Source: Strongylocentrotus droebachiensis
Taxonomy: Eukaryota; Echinodermata; Echinoidea; Camarodonta; Strongylocentrotidae
DNA: 64,000 bases
NCBI GenBank assembly: GCA_035222895.1
Contig: JAVYIG010002384.1
Location: forward strand, 188,373-252,372
Direction of reading: 5' to 3'
The position numbers and the translations under genes were made by a program. The notes beneath the pieces are model-generated. The model did not search any database and was not told the DNA's origin. It worked only from the letters and a program-made list of their open reading frames with translations. How positions within the stretch are numbered: the first letter of the stretch is position 1; the number at the start of each line of letters is the position of its first letter. Positions 52,861-63,722 of the stretch are shown here, piece after piece.

Positions 52861-53640
52861 ACTATTTATATATTTCTCTCTCATTCCATCTTCACCTTTC
52901 CCTTTTCTGTCGCTTTTTCCACCTTTCTTTCTTTCTCCATTCTCATTCAGTTTTCATGTCAATTTTTCTTTTTCGCTACTCAACATTTATTGCAGTCGTA
53001 ATTGTTCTTCTCTTCACATAGGGTTGAACACCCTAACGACAAAAGCTGATCTCCACAGGGATCCATCGCCCCTATAATTATTCTATGATCGTTGTTCTCT
53101 TGTTTCTTGTGTACCCTATCTCTGCCGTCTCCCTCTCTCTCTCTATCTATCTATCTCTCTGTCTCTCTCTCTCTCTCTCTCTCAATCTATCTCTCTGTCT
53201 CTCTCTCTCTATCTCTCTTTCTCTCTATCTATCTCTCTGTCTCTCTCTCTCTACCGTCTCTCTCTCTCTATCTATCTCTGTCTCTCTCTCTGTCTCTATC
53301 TCTCTTTGTTCCTCTCTCTCTCTCTCCCTCTCTTCATCTATCTATACTTCTTTCTCCCTCCCCCTCCCCCTCTCTCTGTTCCTCTCTCTCTCTCTCTCTA
53401 TCCCCCTCTCTTCATCTATCTATAATCCTTTCTCCCTCCCCCTCTCGACTCGCTCTGCCCCCCTCTGTCTGTCTCTCTCTCTCTCTCTCCCTCCCCCCTC
53501 CATCTATCTCTTTCTTTCTCCTTCCCCTCTCGACTCGCTCTCTCTCTCTCCCTCAATATGTCTTTCACTCTCTTTCTCTCTGTCTCCCTCTCCTCATCTA
53601 TATCCATCACTCTCTCTCTCTCTCTCCCTCCCCCTCTCGA
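52254..53640. repeat. Duplicated block II: flank and CT-rich tracts
   Basis: Colinear with 36001-37680. CT tracts at 52812-52870 and 53130-53640. Open frames are Ser/Leu low complexity. Confidence 0.8.
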
Positions 53641-53790
53641 TTTGTGCTGTCGCTCTCACTCTCTGGTAGTCCATAATCTGCATGGTCCTTTATAAATTCA
53701 CTACACACTTGATTCAAGCCGTCGAAGATGGCGTTAGTTAACAAACTCATAATTATGCTCACCAGCCCAGCCTGAGGTCACGCCATCATC
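53641..53790 (-). pseudogene. Block II copy of the terminal exon at 37677
   Basis: Nearly identical to block I but GCGTTAGTTAACAAAC replaces GCGTTATCAACAAAC, a 2-base net gain that breaks the frame. Confidence 0.45.
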
Positions 53791-53939
53791 GGCTGGTAGC
53801 AAGGAAGTAGGGAGAGGTAGCGTTGGTGTGGTGGAGATCAAAATTAAATAGACCAGATTCTGGACTAACTCTCTGGGCGATGGATCAAAGTTTGCCAGCA
53901 AAAGATGAGCTATGGCTGCTGTGCATTAGAAAGGAACAC

Positions 53940-54498
53940 TGATATTACTACTACTACTACTACGACTATTATACCACTAATGATAACAATAATAAGAAGA
54001 ATTTAAGGGGAAACAACTAAATGCAGTGAAATGCTTTTTTGAATACGAAGATAAGGCATTTTAGTTTCTCATCTTTGCTAACTCAAGACGTGTTTTATTC
54101 AGCTAAATTCGTAACATTCAAACGTTCACAAGTCTACTTCTCTGATTTATCTGCTCTCCTCTAGAGGAGTTTGCTATTAAGGTTGGATATTTCTTTAGAA
54201 TGAAGAATATCTGTCTCTGCAATATAATACACTACATTGACGAATATCTGTTCTTTGAATATATAACATTATCACAGCGAAGAATATCTGATTTTGGAGT
54301 ACTATAAGAAATTACAATGACGATGGCGATGATCAGTTATTATGATCGTTCTCATTATACAAAAAAGGAGCGTACAATAATATGGGACATAAAAAGCATA
54401 ATAACAACAATCAGAGAATGAGTTTCTGAACATTCGAACTGTACCCCAATATAAGTTGCATTGTAATTTACGTTATAATTGCTATCAGATTTACCCAA
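53940..54498. repeat. TAC array and shared repeat body, block II
   Basis: Colinear with 37980-38530. Confidence 0.75.
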
Positions 54499-54743
54499 CC
54501 GGTGTGTTGGCTGAGTCAGCAGGGCGTCCGCCTCAAAACCGGGAGGTCGTGGGTTCGAACCCCGGCCGCGTCATACCAAAAGACGTTAAAAGATGGGAGT
54601 TGCTGCTACCTTGTTTGGCGTTCAACAATAAGTGGCTGCCAGGCTCAGGATCAATTGGGGAAAATGAATTTCCATTTTCAACACTTAATAAAATTTGGAG
54701 TGGACTTTAAAAGATTATTATTTTATAATTATTATTATTATAA
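54499..54743 (+). mobile_element. tRNA-derived SINE, absent from block I
   Basis: GTGTTGGCTGAGTCAGCAGG (A box) and CGTGGGTTCGAACCCC (B box), then ACCAAAAGACGTTAAAAGAT and a TAT-rich end. Block I has the uninterrupted sequence at about 38525-38545. Confidence 0.85.
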
Positions 54744-55600
54744 TATCAGTTGCCATGATTGATGCAATACACAAGCAAAATACAAAATACACAAATATAT
54801 TTTATATGAATTACCGTTTGTCATTTTCTGAACATTTAATCTAATTTGAAGTATTGTATAAATACATACTTTACAATAATTTATATTGTTTCTATTTATC
54901 TTTCAACAGATTTTGTTCCATATTTGTAATACTGATTATGCCTATATTGTATCGCCTGTGACTCGAGAACACCATCGTTCCTTTCAATTCAATTCAACTC
55001 AAGGTTTATTTAAAGTAGCTCGGCGAAGAAATTTCACATAATCACTCAAAATGGGCAAATTATACATGTCCGGATAGCGTAGACCAATATGAAGACACGT
55101 ACACATTCTGCTCTAAAGTCTTGTAAATATAAATGAAACGCGGTAAGAAGCTTTTTCCAAGAACCTTTACAGAACTTCAATTCCTGGCTTGAACATTGTT
55201 CGCGCAGTAGGCCGATTATGACGTCCCTGGTTGGGCACGATCGCAATTCTAGGCCTCAAGCTCGCCTCTCGCACAGCTCGCGTGCGGTATTTTGCATAGA
55301 TATACGTATACATTATCTAGACTTGGCATGCTTCATATCCTGACCAGAAAGTGGAATAACAATCTCTAGAAATCATGTAATTACATATAATATTAAGCAA
55401 ATTTATGTAATATAATACGAGGGGTGAATCGTGCGATTCGATTTGTCCAAATACCCTTCCATTCTGTGTAATTTGCTGAGATGTTTTGTATTTGTTCGGT
55501 CATCATGCCTTGGCGTGATAGTGATTGCTGTTGATTACATACGGAGACCATGATGAGTGAATCGCGAGCGTCCTTTTGCATTTGTATGATGTCCTGCAGC

Positions 55601-57268
55601 CATGGGCGTCAATCCTGGGGGGGGGAGGACGGGGGGGGGACACGTCCCCCCCCCCCCCACGAATTTTCAGGTGGCGAAATGTACCCCCCATGATTCGGGG
55701 TTAAAATCTTTTTTTTTTTTTTTCTTTCTTCCTCTCTTTCTCTCTGTGTTGAGAAAATCAAGCCAAATCAGGCGATCAGATTTTATTAATAGAACTAGAA
55801 GCGTCATTAATATTACATTCACATTACCGGAAGTTCAAACATTGGTTTACGATGAAAATCCTTTCACCAACTGAAAAAAATCAAATTAATCCCTTGTATC
55901 TTCCAAACTTTATGGCTGATAATGGAAACGACAAATTCATCTATCTACCCCCCCCCCCCCCCGTTGCATTCTTGTTCCTGTTAGTTGAACATAAGACTGT
56001 TTTCTTTTTAATTTGACAAAAATTAAGCCCAAAATCAAGCCATCTATCCATCAATTTAAACAAAAATCTTCAACTTCCCCTGCGTTCTTGTTCCTTGTTA
56101 GTTGAACTTAAGACTGTTTTCTTTTTAAATTTGGCAAAAAGTATGGCCCAAATTAAGCCATCTATCCATCAATTAAAAAAAATAATCTTCAACTTCTGAG
56201 GGGGGCACATCCCCCCTCAGACACCCCTGCGTTCTACTGTTTTCCTTTTAATTTGGCAAAAAGTATGCCCCAAATCAAGCCATCTATCCATCAATTTAAA
56301 CAAAAACCTTCAACTTCTGAGGGGGGTACACCCCCACCCCCCTCAGATACCCCCTGCGTTCTACTGTTTTTTTTAATTTGGCAAAAAGTATGCACCAATT
56401 CGAGCCATCTATCCATCAATTTCAAAAAAATCTTCAACTTCTGAGGGGGGCACATCCCCCTCAGACACCCCCTGCGTTCTTGTTCCTTGTTAGTTGAACT
56501 TAAGACTGTTTTCTTTTTAATTTGGCAAAAGGTATGCCCAAAATCAAGCCATCTATCCATCAATTTCAGAAAAAATCTTCAACTTCTGAGGGGGGCTCAG
56601 AGACACCCTGCGTTCTTGTTTCTTGTTAGTTGAACTTAAGACTGTTTTCATTTTAATTTGGAAAAAAGTATGCCCCAAACCAAGCCATCTATCCATCAAT
56701 TTCAAACAAAATCTTCAACTTCTGGGGGGGGGCACATCCCCCCTCAGACACCCCCTGCGTTCTTGTTCCGTGTTAGTTGAACTTAAGACTGTTTTCTTTT
56801 TAAATTTGGCAAAAAGTATGGCCCAAATTAAGCCATCTATCCATCAATTTAAAAAAAAATCTTCAACTTCTGAGGGGGGCACATCCCCCCTCAGACACCC
56901 CCTGCGTTCTACTGTTTTCTTTTTAATTTGGCAAAAAGTATGCCCAAAATCAAGCCATCTATCCATCAATTTAAACAAAAATCTTCAACTTCTGAGGGGG
57001 GCACACCCCCACCCCCCTCAGATACCCCCTGCGTTCTACTGTTTTTTTTTTCTAATTTGGCAAAAAGAATGCACCAAATTGAGCCATTTATGCATCAATT
57101 TTAAAAAAAGTATTCAACTTCTGAGGGGGCACATCCCCTCAGACATCCCCCCCCCCTCCCCTGCGTGGCGCGCCCATTCGCCCCCCTTACAAAATAACCT
57201 GGCGCCGCCCTGTCTGAACTTGTGTCCCCCCCCCCCCCCCCACGGTCTGATTTGGATTGACGCCCATG
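55601..57268. mobile_element. 1668-bp element with 8-bp duplication and an internal minisatellite
   Basis: Ends CATGGGCGTCAATCC and its exact complement, flanked by CCTGCAGC on both sides (55593-55600, 57269-57276). Eight bases fit hAT-type insertion. It lies within the open frame of the host element. C/G and T homopolymers sit next to both ends. The interior is mostly the array at 55990-57170. Confidence 0.85.
55990..57170. repeat. Minisatellite of nine ~120-150-bp units
   Basis: CCATCTATCCATCAATT or a close variant recurs at about 56040, 56159, 56280, 56405, 56548, 56683, 56831, 56958 and 57083. Units also share AATTTGGCAAAAAGTATG and CTTCAACTTCTGAGGGGGG; lengths vary through C/G runs. Confidence 0.85.
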
Positions 57269-58845
57269 CCTGCAGCTGCAGTTCTATTTCTGAATGGTGC
57301 ATATTTGTAATTGATTTTCGCCAAATATGATCTCACATCTAATCATCTTTGTTTTATTATCCGTGAAATTTGCCAAAAAGCCCCACACATCCCGAAAAAT
57401 TTGAATATGCCTCGCCCAGTCATGACAGATCGATCGCCAGTTGAGCGGGGCCGGGGGAGCTGAGCGGCAGCTGGCAGCTCAGCCAGCTCGCGCTGATATG
57501 CTATCACTTGACCTGCACCAGCATCGACGCCGGCATCGACGCTGTCTTCTCCGAATTGTTCTCTTTCTTCCATCTCTCCTACATCCCAATCATCATCATC
57601 ATCACTATCACTACCAGTACCACTGTTGTGGAGCTGTGCTCATCAACGTCGAATTCTAAATAGAGTAAAACCTCTTCTTCGAGCTCGGACATTTTGATCA
57701 GATATTTAGCGTTCGAGTGGCGTTTGTATACGTATAATGCATGCAGGCGAGAGTTGTGTGAGAGCTTGAGGATCGCACTCTCGCTCATGTGCCCAACCTC
57801 CTACGTCACAAATCGTACGTCACAATAGCGGGCCGATCAAGGGCGGAATAATCGGGTAGTAATTTTACCACTTTTAAAAGCAGATAAGTTAAATCTGTAA
57901 CAATTTTTGAAAACTAAATATGAACCATTAGAAAGATTGTAACATTAACTTTGCAATGATACCAACATTATTAAGGTTAAAAGCCTTTTGAAACCTTCGC
58001 TCAGCTTCTTTAATAAAAATATGAGTCGCAGCCCAATGGCTGAATTGGTCATGTGTACAATTAAAAGACTCATTGCATGTTTCAAACAAAAAATACAGTT
58101 ACAATTGATGTGTCAGTATTGAAATATGAATAGTTAATATGTTAAGATTGCTTGGGCAGCAGAAATAAGAAAACAGAATATAAAATGAAGTCAGAATAAC
58201 GCAGAGGAGAACATGAAGTAACAGAGTTGTAAAAAAGTTGGAAAAATGCATGTACATCAAAAAGTATATATTCTTAAAGAGTCATTAAAACAGTATACGA
58301 ATATAACAAATAGAAAAGAACATTCTTTTCATAACATTGTTGACGTTTGATATTGCAAGTATTTGTACTATTGCTTAGAAAAATGATATAAAAAATAACA
58401 ATTATGGCACTGTAACATTCCTTTTCCTTCAGATATAAAGTGGCTATTGAAGGGAAAGGGAACAGAATTGTGTTATTTCGGTTTGTTATTATCTTATGGA
58501 GAGTAAAAATCAGGAAACTTCAACATCTGTGAAAAGAGTATGATACAAATACAAAATGTATATTAATTCATCTATTTTGATTAATTGGGCATGGCTTTAT
58601 TGAGAAGATCGACAAAGTAAGGTATGGGGCTATTTAGGAAACGATTGGATTTGCACTTGAACTGTTGATATCTAGATGCATGGCGTAAGGAGATAGTTAT
58701 GTTTTTCCGAAGAGGTAACCAGGTACTTCATGTTGGGTGTTTAGCTAAGGATGTAGCGAAATCCAGACAAAGTTTTACCCTTCTGGATTCAAGCGTTGAA
58801 AGATCACATATTTGGCAAGCATTGGTATAATTTGTGTATCGTGGA

Positions 58846-59308
58846 CAGGCGCGGATCTACGGGGGGGGGGGTTTAGGGGGTTTAAACCCCCCCCCCCCCC
58901 CCCTTGGGCGGCCCAAAAAAAAAAAAAAAAAAAAAAAGGAAAACAAAATGAAAAAAAGAAAGAAAAAAAAGAAAAAAGAAAGAAAAAAGAACGCACGCTG
59001 GAGAGAAACCCTTTCAAGTGCAAATATTGTGAGAAGATATTCAACTCATCTGGTAACTTAACCAAACACATGATAACTCTGGATATAACTGTGTATTAAA
59101 CTGTTACTTGATTTAAAAAGACGTTATCATGCACTGCTTTTTATGGTCCCCATTGTGTTAATAGATGCCAGGAAAACATCACTTACGGGGTTCAAATAAA
59201 CACCCCCCAAAAAATCGGCTCGCCGCTTTGCGGCTCGTGGACGATGCTCCGCATCGTCATTATTTTGGTCAAACCCCCCCCCTTAGCAAAAAGCTAGATC
59301 CGCCCCTG
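58846..59308 (+). mobile_element. hAT-like element carrying a zinc-finger fragment (copy 2)
   Basis: Same element as 14141-14573. Ends CAGGCGCGGATCTAC and CTAGATCCGCCCCTG; duplication GTGGA on both sides. The empty site CGTGGACCCAAC is in block I at about 39590. The zinc-finger fragment carries the same extra base. Confidence 0.88.
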
Positions 59309-59689
59309 GTGGAAACAACATGATTCTACATACTCTTTTTTTTTAAACTTGCTCCAAGCTTCTTATTTGTTTCTGTGTAAGCCCACCGGTAAACGCTGGG
59401 GTACAGTATTCCATGACAGGACGAATATAGCCCGTATATACCAGTTTCAGATCAGCTAAAGACAGTCCATATCGTTTCAGAAGCCTAAACATACACAACT
59501 TTCTGTTACATTTTTTGAGGATTTCAGTGACATGGAAATCCCATTTCAGATTGGATTGCACAATGACACTAAAATCATTTCGATACTTTCTCGATACTTT
59601 CCATTCAACCATTTTATTTCGGAAAATTGTAAGCTGCTTAGATAACAAATGCACATATAGGCAACAAGACAAGGTTTGTCAAAACGCGT

Positions 59690-59808
59690 AAAAATGCGTC
59701 ATATGACGCACATAAACCTAGGTTTGTCGGGCCTATAAGTTTTCGAGAAAATTATTGACATTTATTCGTAGCACACATCCGTCACGCTGTGACACTCATG
59801 GGGATTAA
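59690..59808. other. 3' flank of copy D
   Basis: Colinear with about 7279-7410; SINE-like CCGTCACGCTGTGACACT at 59779. Confidence 0.5.
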
Positions 59809-60310
59809 AGGTATTACAAAGTTTTGGTAAACTTTGAAATTTGGCTGGATAGTGATTCTTTACAATTTTGATATATTCGGATGCCCCTATGGATGTAATA
59901 AAAGCACAAAAAATTGTAGCACCTAAAACGCTTCTGTTTTCGAGAAAAATTGAATATAAAGATTTACCGGTGCTCCCGGTAAATTTTGATAAATTTCAAA
60001 TAGCTCCTACGGCCGAACTATGGTAGCTGCGAACATGAAAATCTCAGAATATGTAGTTGTGGTATATAATTTGCGAACGGGAATAGCTAGTCGGTCGGTA
60101 TTAGTCAAGAAACATTGTTTTATAGCTTAATTAATTTCTTGACCTTGAGAGGGAGCTATACAACATAAAGTGATTATTATTTATATTTTCATAACTTAAG
60201 ACTCGATTTGGACCGCGACGACGATCACTGAATATTGTAGGATCGCATATGCTTCCAATATGTTCATTTGAACCAAATTCATGACCCCATACCAAAACTT
60301 TGTATTACCT
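59809..60310. mobile_element. 502-bp MITE, TTAA target duplication
   Basis: TTAA on both sides; ends AGGTATTACAAAGTTTTGGT and AGGTAATACAAAGTTTTGGT (complement). Empty in copy C at 7411-7425. No open frame. Confidence 0.85.
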
Positions 60311-60729
60311 TTAATAGCCACCCACACATTGTTACCCTGGTTATAGCCTGTCATGTACCCACTCACACGTTGGTGGGGAATGCTAAATGTAGATTAATGT
60401 CTAGCCAAAGGATATTAGTTTTGGTCAGGGATTGGAATACTGTTCCTTGTGATGACCGATCTAGAGTCCAATTACTTATCCACAAGACAACCCCATGTTC
60501 TCTAGGTAGTTGTATGAAACGGATTAAATTACTTCATACAATCTTTCACACTTTGATTATGTAAAGTTATAGAGAAACGATGTGGGCATAGCTATTCCCC
60601 TAAACTTTACAAACAATAAAAGCTAAGAAATTGCGGCCCTGTATAAGAAAGCACCAAAGAATTAGGGGAAAACATTATATTCCCGTGCAAGAATGACACT
60701 TTATGTAGTGTTTCCAATGATAGCAAACT
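60311..60729. repeat. SINE relic and 3' flank of YqaJ copy D
   Basis: Colinear with 7420-7829; contains the SINE-type core TGTAGATTAATGTCTAGCC. Confidence 0.55.
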
Positions 60730-61982
60730 TTAGAAGTTACCACTCGAACCTTTTGGGAGAGTTTGACCGACAGGAGCTCTGGGCATCTGGTTGTGGAGCT
60801 TTCTGAGCTCGGGAACGATGTACTTCCAGAAGAATCGCTCCGCTGTGATCGCATCGTTATTCCACTGTCGGAGAAGTGGTCTAATTCTTTGAATGAAGCT
60901 CTCACCGCGATGATTATAGACGAAGAAATCGCACCAAGGAAATCCAGTAACTGCTAGTTGGGTTTGAACCTGATAATAGTATTCATGTTGTGTGTTTAGT
61001 AAAGTGTCACCACGTGCAGATTGTGTAAGGTATCTAGTATTGTGAGGTCCCGGTGTCTCACCAGGCTTTAGACTTACAGGACATTTGATTTCTAAAATGC
61101 CACATCTCTCATCTTCTCTTGTGCAAGCCTTGCAACCAGACTTACAACTTACAAGGCCATCTGGGGATGCACCGATGAAAGTCTTCGCTTGGTGGAAAAA
61201 GATCCCGCATTCTGTTACCTGAATATTTTCGTGGCCCTCGCTTTTCATAATCTGTAAATATTTGTCTCTTGCAACTGGCTCCATGGTCCGACCCCAGAAG
61301 AGGTTTGGTAGATTTGGGTTTAGAACAGTATACCCCATTATTTTTTTCACAAGTACGTTTGGATCACGACGTCTTGATCCTCTCAATGAGACCACCTCCT
61401 TAATGCGCGAAGCGCTGATGCAACCGATGCGATATTGAAACCACAACGGATTGTCACTCTGTCCTCTCGTTTTTTCTTCGATTGTGTCGATATCTTCTTG
61501 ATCGTACCTTGGTAACGAAAAATCTCCACCAGTAGATTTACATCGTCTCGCTCTGTCACTCAGACTGTCCGGTAGTACTTCATCATTCGACGTACCCTGA
61601 GAAGCCTCCTGAGGCTCTGATGTGCTTGTGCTTCTGGGCAAAGCTGATGGCTGTACTGAACTGTAGGTGTCCGATCTATTGTTTGGCATACGCTCAAACG
61701 TTGAGCACGCCGCAGCTGATGAAACAGGTCGGTGGTAACTTTTTGAAGACGTCGGATTGCTCGTAGCTACAGCTTTGACATTCTCTGCCTCTGTACATCC
61801 AATGCGAAACTCGATCCATTTCGGATTGTCTTGTTTTCCTCTCGTTTCTCTCTCGATCGCGATGATGCCATTCTGCGTATATTTCGGAAGACGAAAGGCT
61901 TTTGGCGTAGAACATGTCCTTGCTTTTTCTTTCAAGCTTTTCGGTAGGGTTTGCACAGTGTTTGGGTTAATTTGTTCCAGTG
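60730..61982 (-). CDS. Exon 2 of YqaJ-family nuclease gene, copy D
   Basis: 416 codons and a stop after acceptor CATCCAG (phase 1, first two bases complete a codon). Active-domain motifs are all present: WFQYRIGCISASRIKEVVS, LFWGRTMEPVARDKY, FIGASPDGLVSC, GILEIKCPVSLKP and YYYQVQTQLAVTG, with the same Cys cluster before LEIKCP. Relative to copy B, 205 residues of the dead first domain are removed in frame (KAVAT joined to SNPTSS), with breakpoints different from those in copy C. Exon 1 lies beyond the right edge. Upstream intron 61983-64000 is colinear with copies B and C. Likely functional if exon 1 is intact. Confidence 0.82.
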
Positions 61983-62114
61983 CTGGATGTATGAGCAAGA
62001 AGAGGATTTAAAAAAGCAAAGAAATTACAATATATTTATAACTATGATATGTATATATTAGTAACTGGTATGAAACATAGCAAGATAGTTGCTCGGATAA
62101 AATGATCATACTTT

Positions 62115-62530
62115 ACTGAAATTTCTCGTGGTCACTCACTTAAGCTTTACAAGCTAAAATGCCGGAAGACATTAAGGAAAAACTCATTCAGCCAGAGAAT
62201 AATCAATGTGTGGAATGGTCTTCCAGGCGATGTTGTGGAGAGTACCACTATGAATCGTTTTAAATCTGGACTTGAGAAATGGTGGAAAGATGCCCCAAAT
62301 AAATATGATGACAACCCCAACCTAACGAAACCATGGATAGGAACAACAGTCTAAAGACTGAATAATCCTGGATCAAGTCAGTTACAATGAGTTACTAATT
62401 TCTTTCTTTTTCAATTTTTAATTCAATTCATTTATTTTCCATTGAAGTTCAAAGTAAGCAAAACATAGCAAATGAACAGCTAAATCGGAAGGACCACAAT
62501 ATAAGCAAAGCTTGTAAGAATGGGGCACTG
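62115..62530 (+). mobile_element. LINE 3' end inside the copy D intron
   Basis: SRGHSLKLYKLKCRKTLRKN and SRQRCCGEYHYES-type frame counterparts; NVWNGLPGDVVEST as in copy B; stop at 62352-62354. Same insertion as 41679-42110. Confidence 0.8.
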
Positions 62531-62937
62531 TTAAAAAATAAACAAAAAAGCAAAGTCTAATAAAATATTGTAGAACTGTATTGTATTGTATTGTAAAGCC
62601 TAGCTCTGTCAGTCTCTAGCACAGAATTGTAATTTATGTGATATACTGTGTCAAATTATCTTCAGGACGCAGAAACGCAATGTGTTTTGGTTAATTAATT
62701 ATCATGGGCCATATCTGAAATGTTGAGGTATACCGTTGTATTTGATACTACTGTCTATATTGATTCATGATTATACTTATATAGTAAGAATGTAAGGCTT
62801 TCGCTGAAAGGGGAGATCAGCAGATATTGGGAAAATATAATGGAGGAAAATCATTGATTTTAATCTGTTTTATTTGTAACTCCTGTTCCATAACATGATC
62901 TGTTGCAATTTTATCTCTCGTACTCAGATGAGACTAA

Positions 62938-63722
62938 AGCAGGGCTCCCACTTGTATTCGAGTTGTAGCCGAGTTGTATTCGCGAGTTATCGCGAGTAGT
63001 GGTGAATTGCCTCAAAGAGGCACTCGCAATAACTCGCGAACAGCTCTTATTGTAACTCGGGATAACTCGAAAAAATTCGGTATGGCTAAGCGTAACTATT
63101 TACAACATTCCACGACTCTCTTCGAAGTCGCGAGCACTTCTAAAATTGTCAACATGTTCAAAATGTTCACCGATTCGTTGTAACTCGAGGCGAAGTCGCC
63201 TACACTCGTAATATACTCGCATTACTCGCTGCACTAACTCGTAGCAACTCGCCACCTTATGAAGAGTGCAGCGAGAGCTTTTTACGTTTAATGCGAGTAT
63301 TACGAGTGTAAGCGAGTTCACCTCGAGTAACAACGAATTCACCTCGAGTAACGACGAATCAGTGAAAATTTTGAACATGTTCAAAATTTTCGCTGACTTG
63401 TTATAACTCGAGGTGAACTCACTTACACTCGTAATATACTCGCATTACTCGTAAAAAGCTCGCGCTGCACTCTTCAAGGTGGCGAGTTGCTACGAGTTTA
63501 TGAAGAGTGCAGCGCGAGCTTGTTACGAGTAATGCGAGTATATTACGAGTGTAAGTGAGTTCACCTCGAGTTATAACGAATCAGTGAAAATTTGGAATAT
63601 GTTCAAAATTTGGAACTGCTCGCGACTTCAAGGAGAGTCGTGGAATGTTGTAAACAGTTACCCCGAGCCATACCGAGTTACAAGAAGAGCTTCCGCGAAC
63701 TTGGCTGAGTGGGAGCCCTGCT
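62938..63722. mobile_element. 785-bp element built of ACTCG/CGAGT palindromes
   Basis: Ends AGCAGGGCTCCCACT and its exact complement, flanked by TAA on both sides; the other introns lack it. Inside, ACTCG or CGAGT recurs dozens of times in alternating inverted blocks, for example TACACTCGTAATATACTCGC and GCGAGTATATTACGAGTGTA. Three-base TAA fits PIF/Harbinger-type duplication. No coding capacity. Confidence 0.8.

Larger units (their letters stand above)
55014..58009 (-). mobile_element. ~3-kb TTAA-flanked DNA transposon (Kolobok-like?), itself interrupted
   Basis: TTAA at both ends; imperfect terminal inverted repeats AGTAGCTCGGCGAAG and AGAAGCTGAGCGAAG. Minus-strand pieces look coding: MSELEEEVLLYLEFD near 57690, EEREQFGEDSVDAGVDAG near 57560, and SLIMVSVCNQQQSLSRQ to a stop near 55393. 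An acidic N-terminus and a Gln-rich C-terminal segment would fit a small accessory protein of a DNA transposon. No DDE transposase is seen. TTAA fits Kolobok; assignment uncertain. Confidence 0.6.
54985..59672 (-). mobile_element. CR1-like LINE 3' portion (block II), split by two insertions
   Basis: Tail at 54985-55005, 3' UTR from 58014, coding to 59672. On the minus strand it reads VIVQSNLKWDFHVTEILKKC, RLLKRYGLSLADLKLVYTGY, IRPVMEYCTPAFTGGLTQKQ and RSLEQV. A 3-kb TTAA element (55014-58009) and a hAT-like element (58846-59308) interrupt it; both sites are empty in block I. The 5' part is missing. Confidence 0.82.

Noticed and set aside
57481-57660. Plus-strand frames at 57441-57659
   Set aside because: Opposite strand of a more plausible acidic coding segment of the TTAA element.
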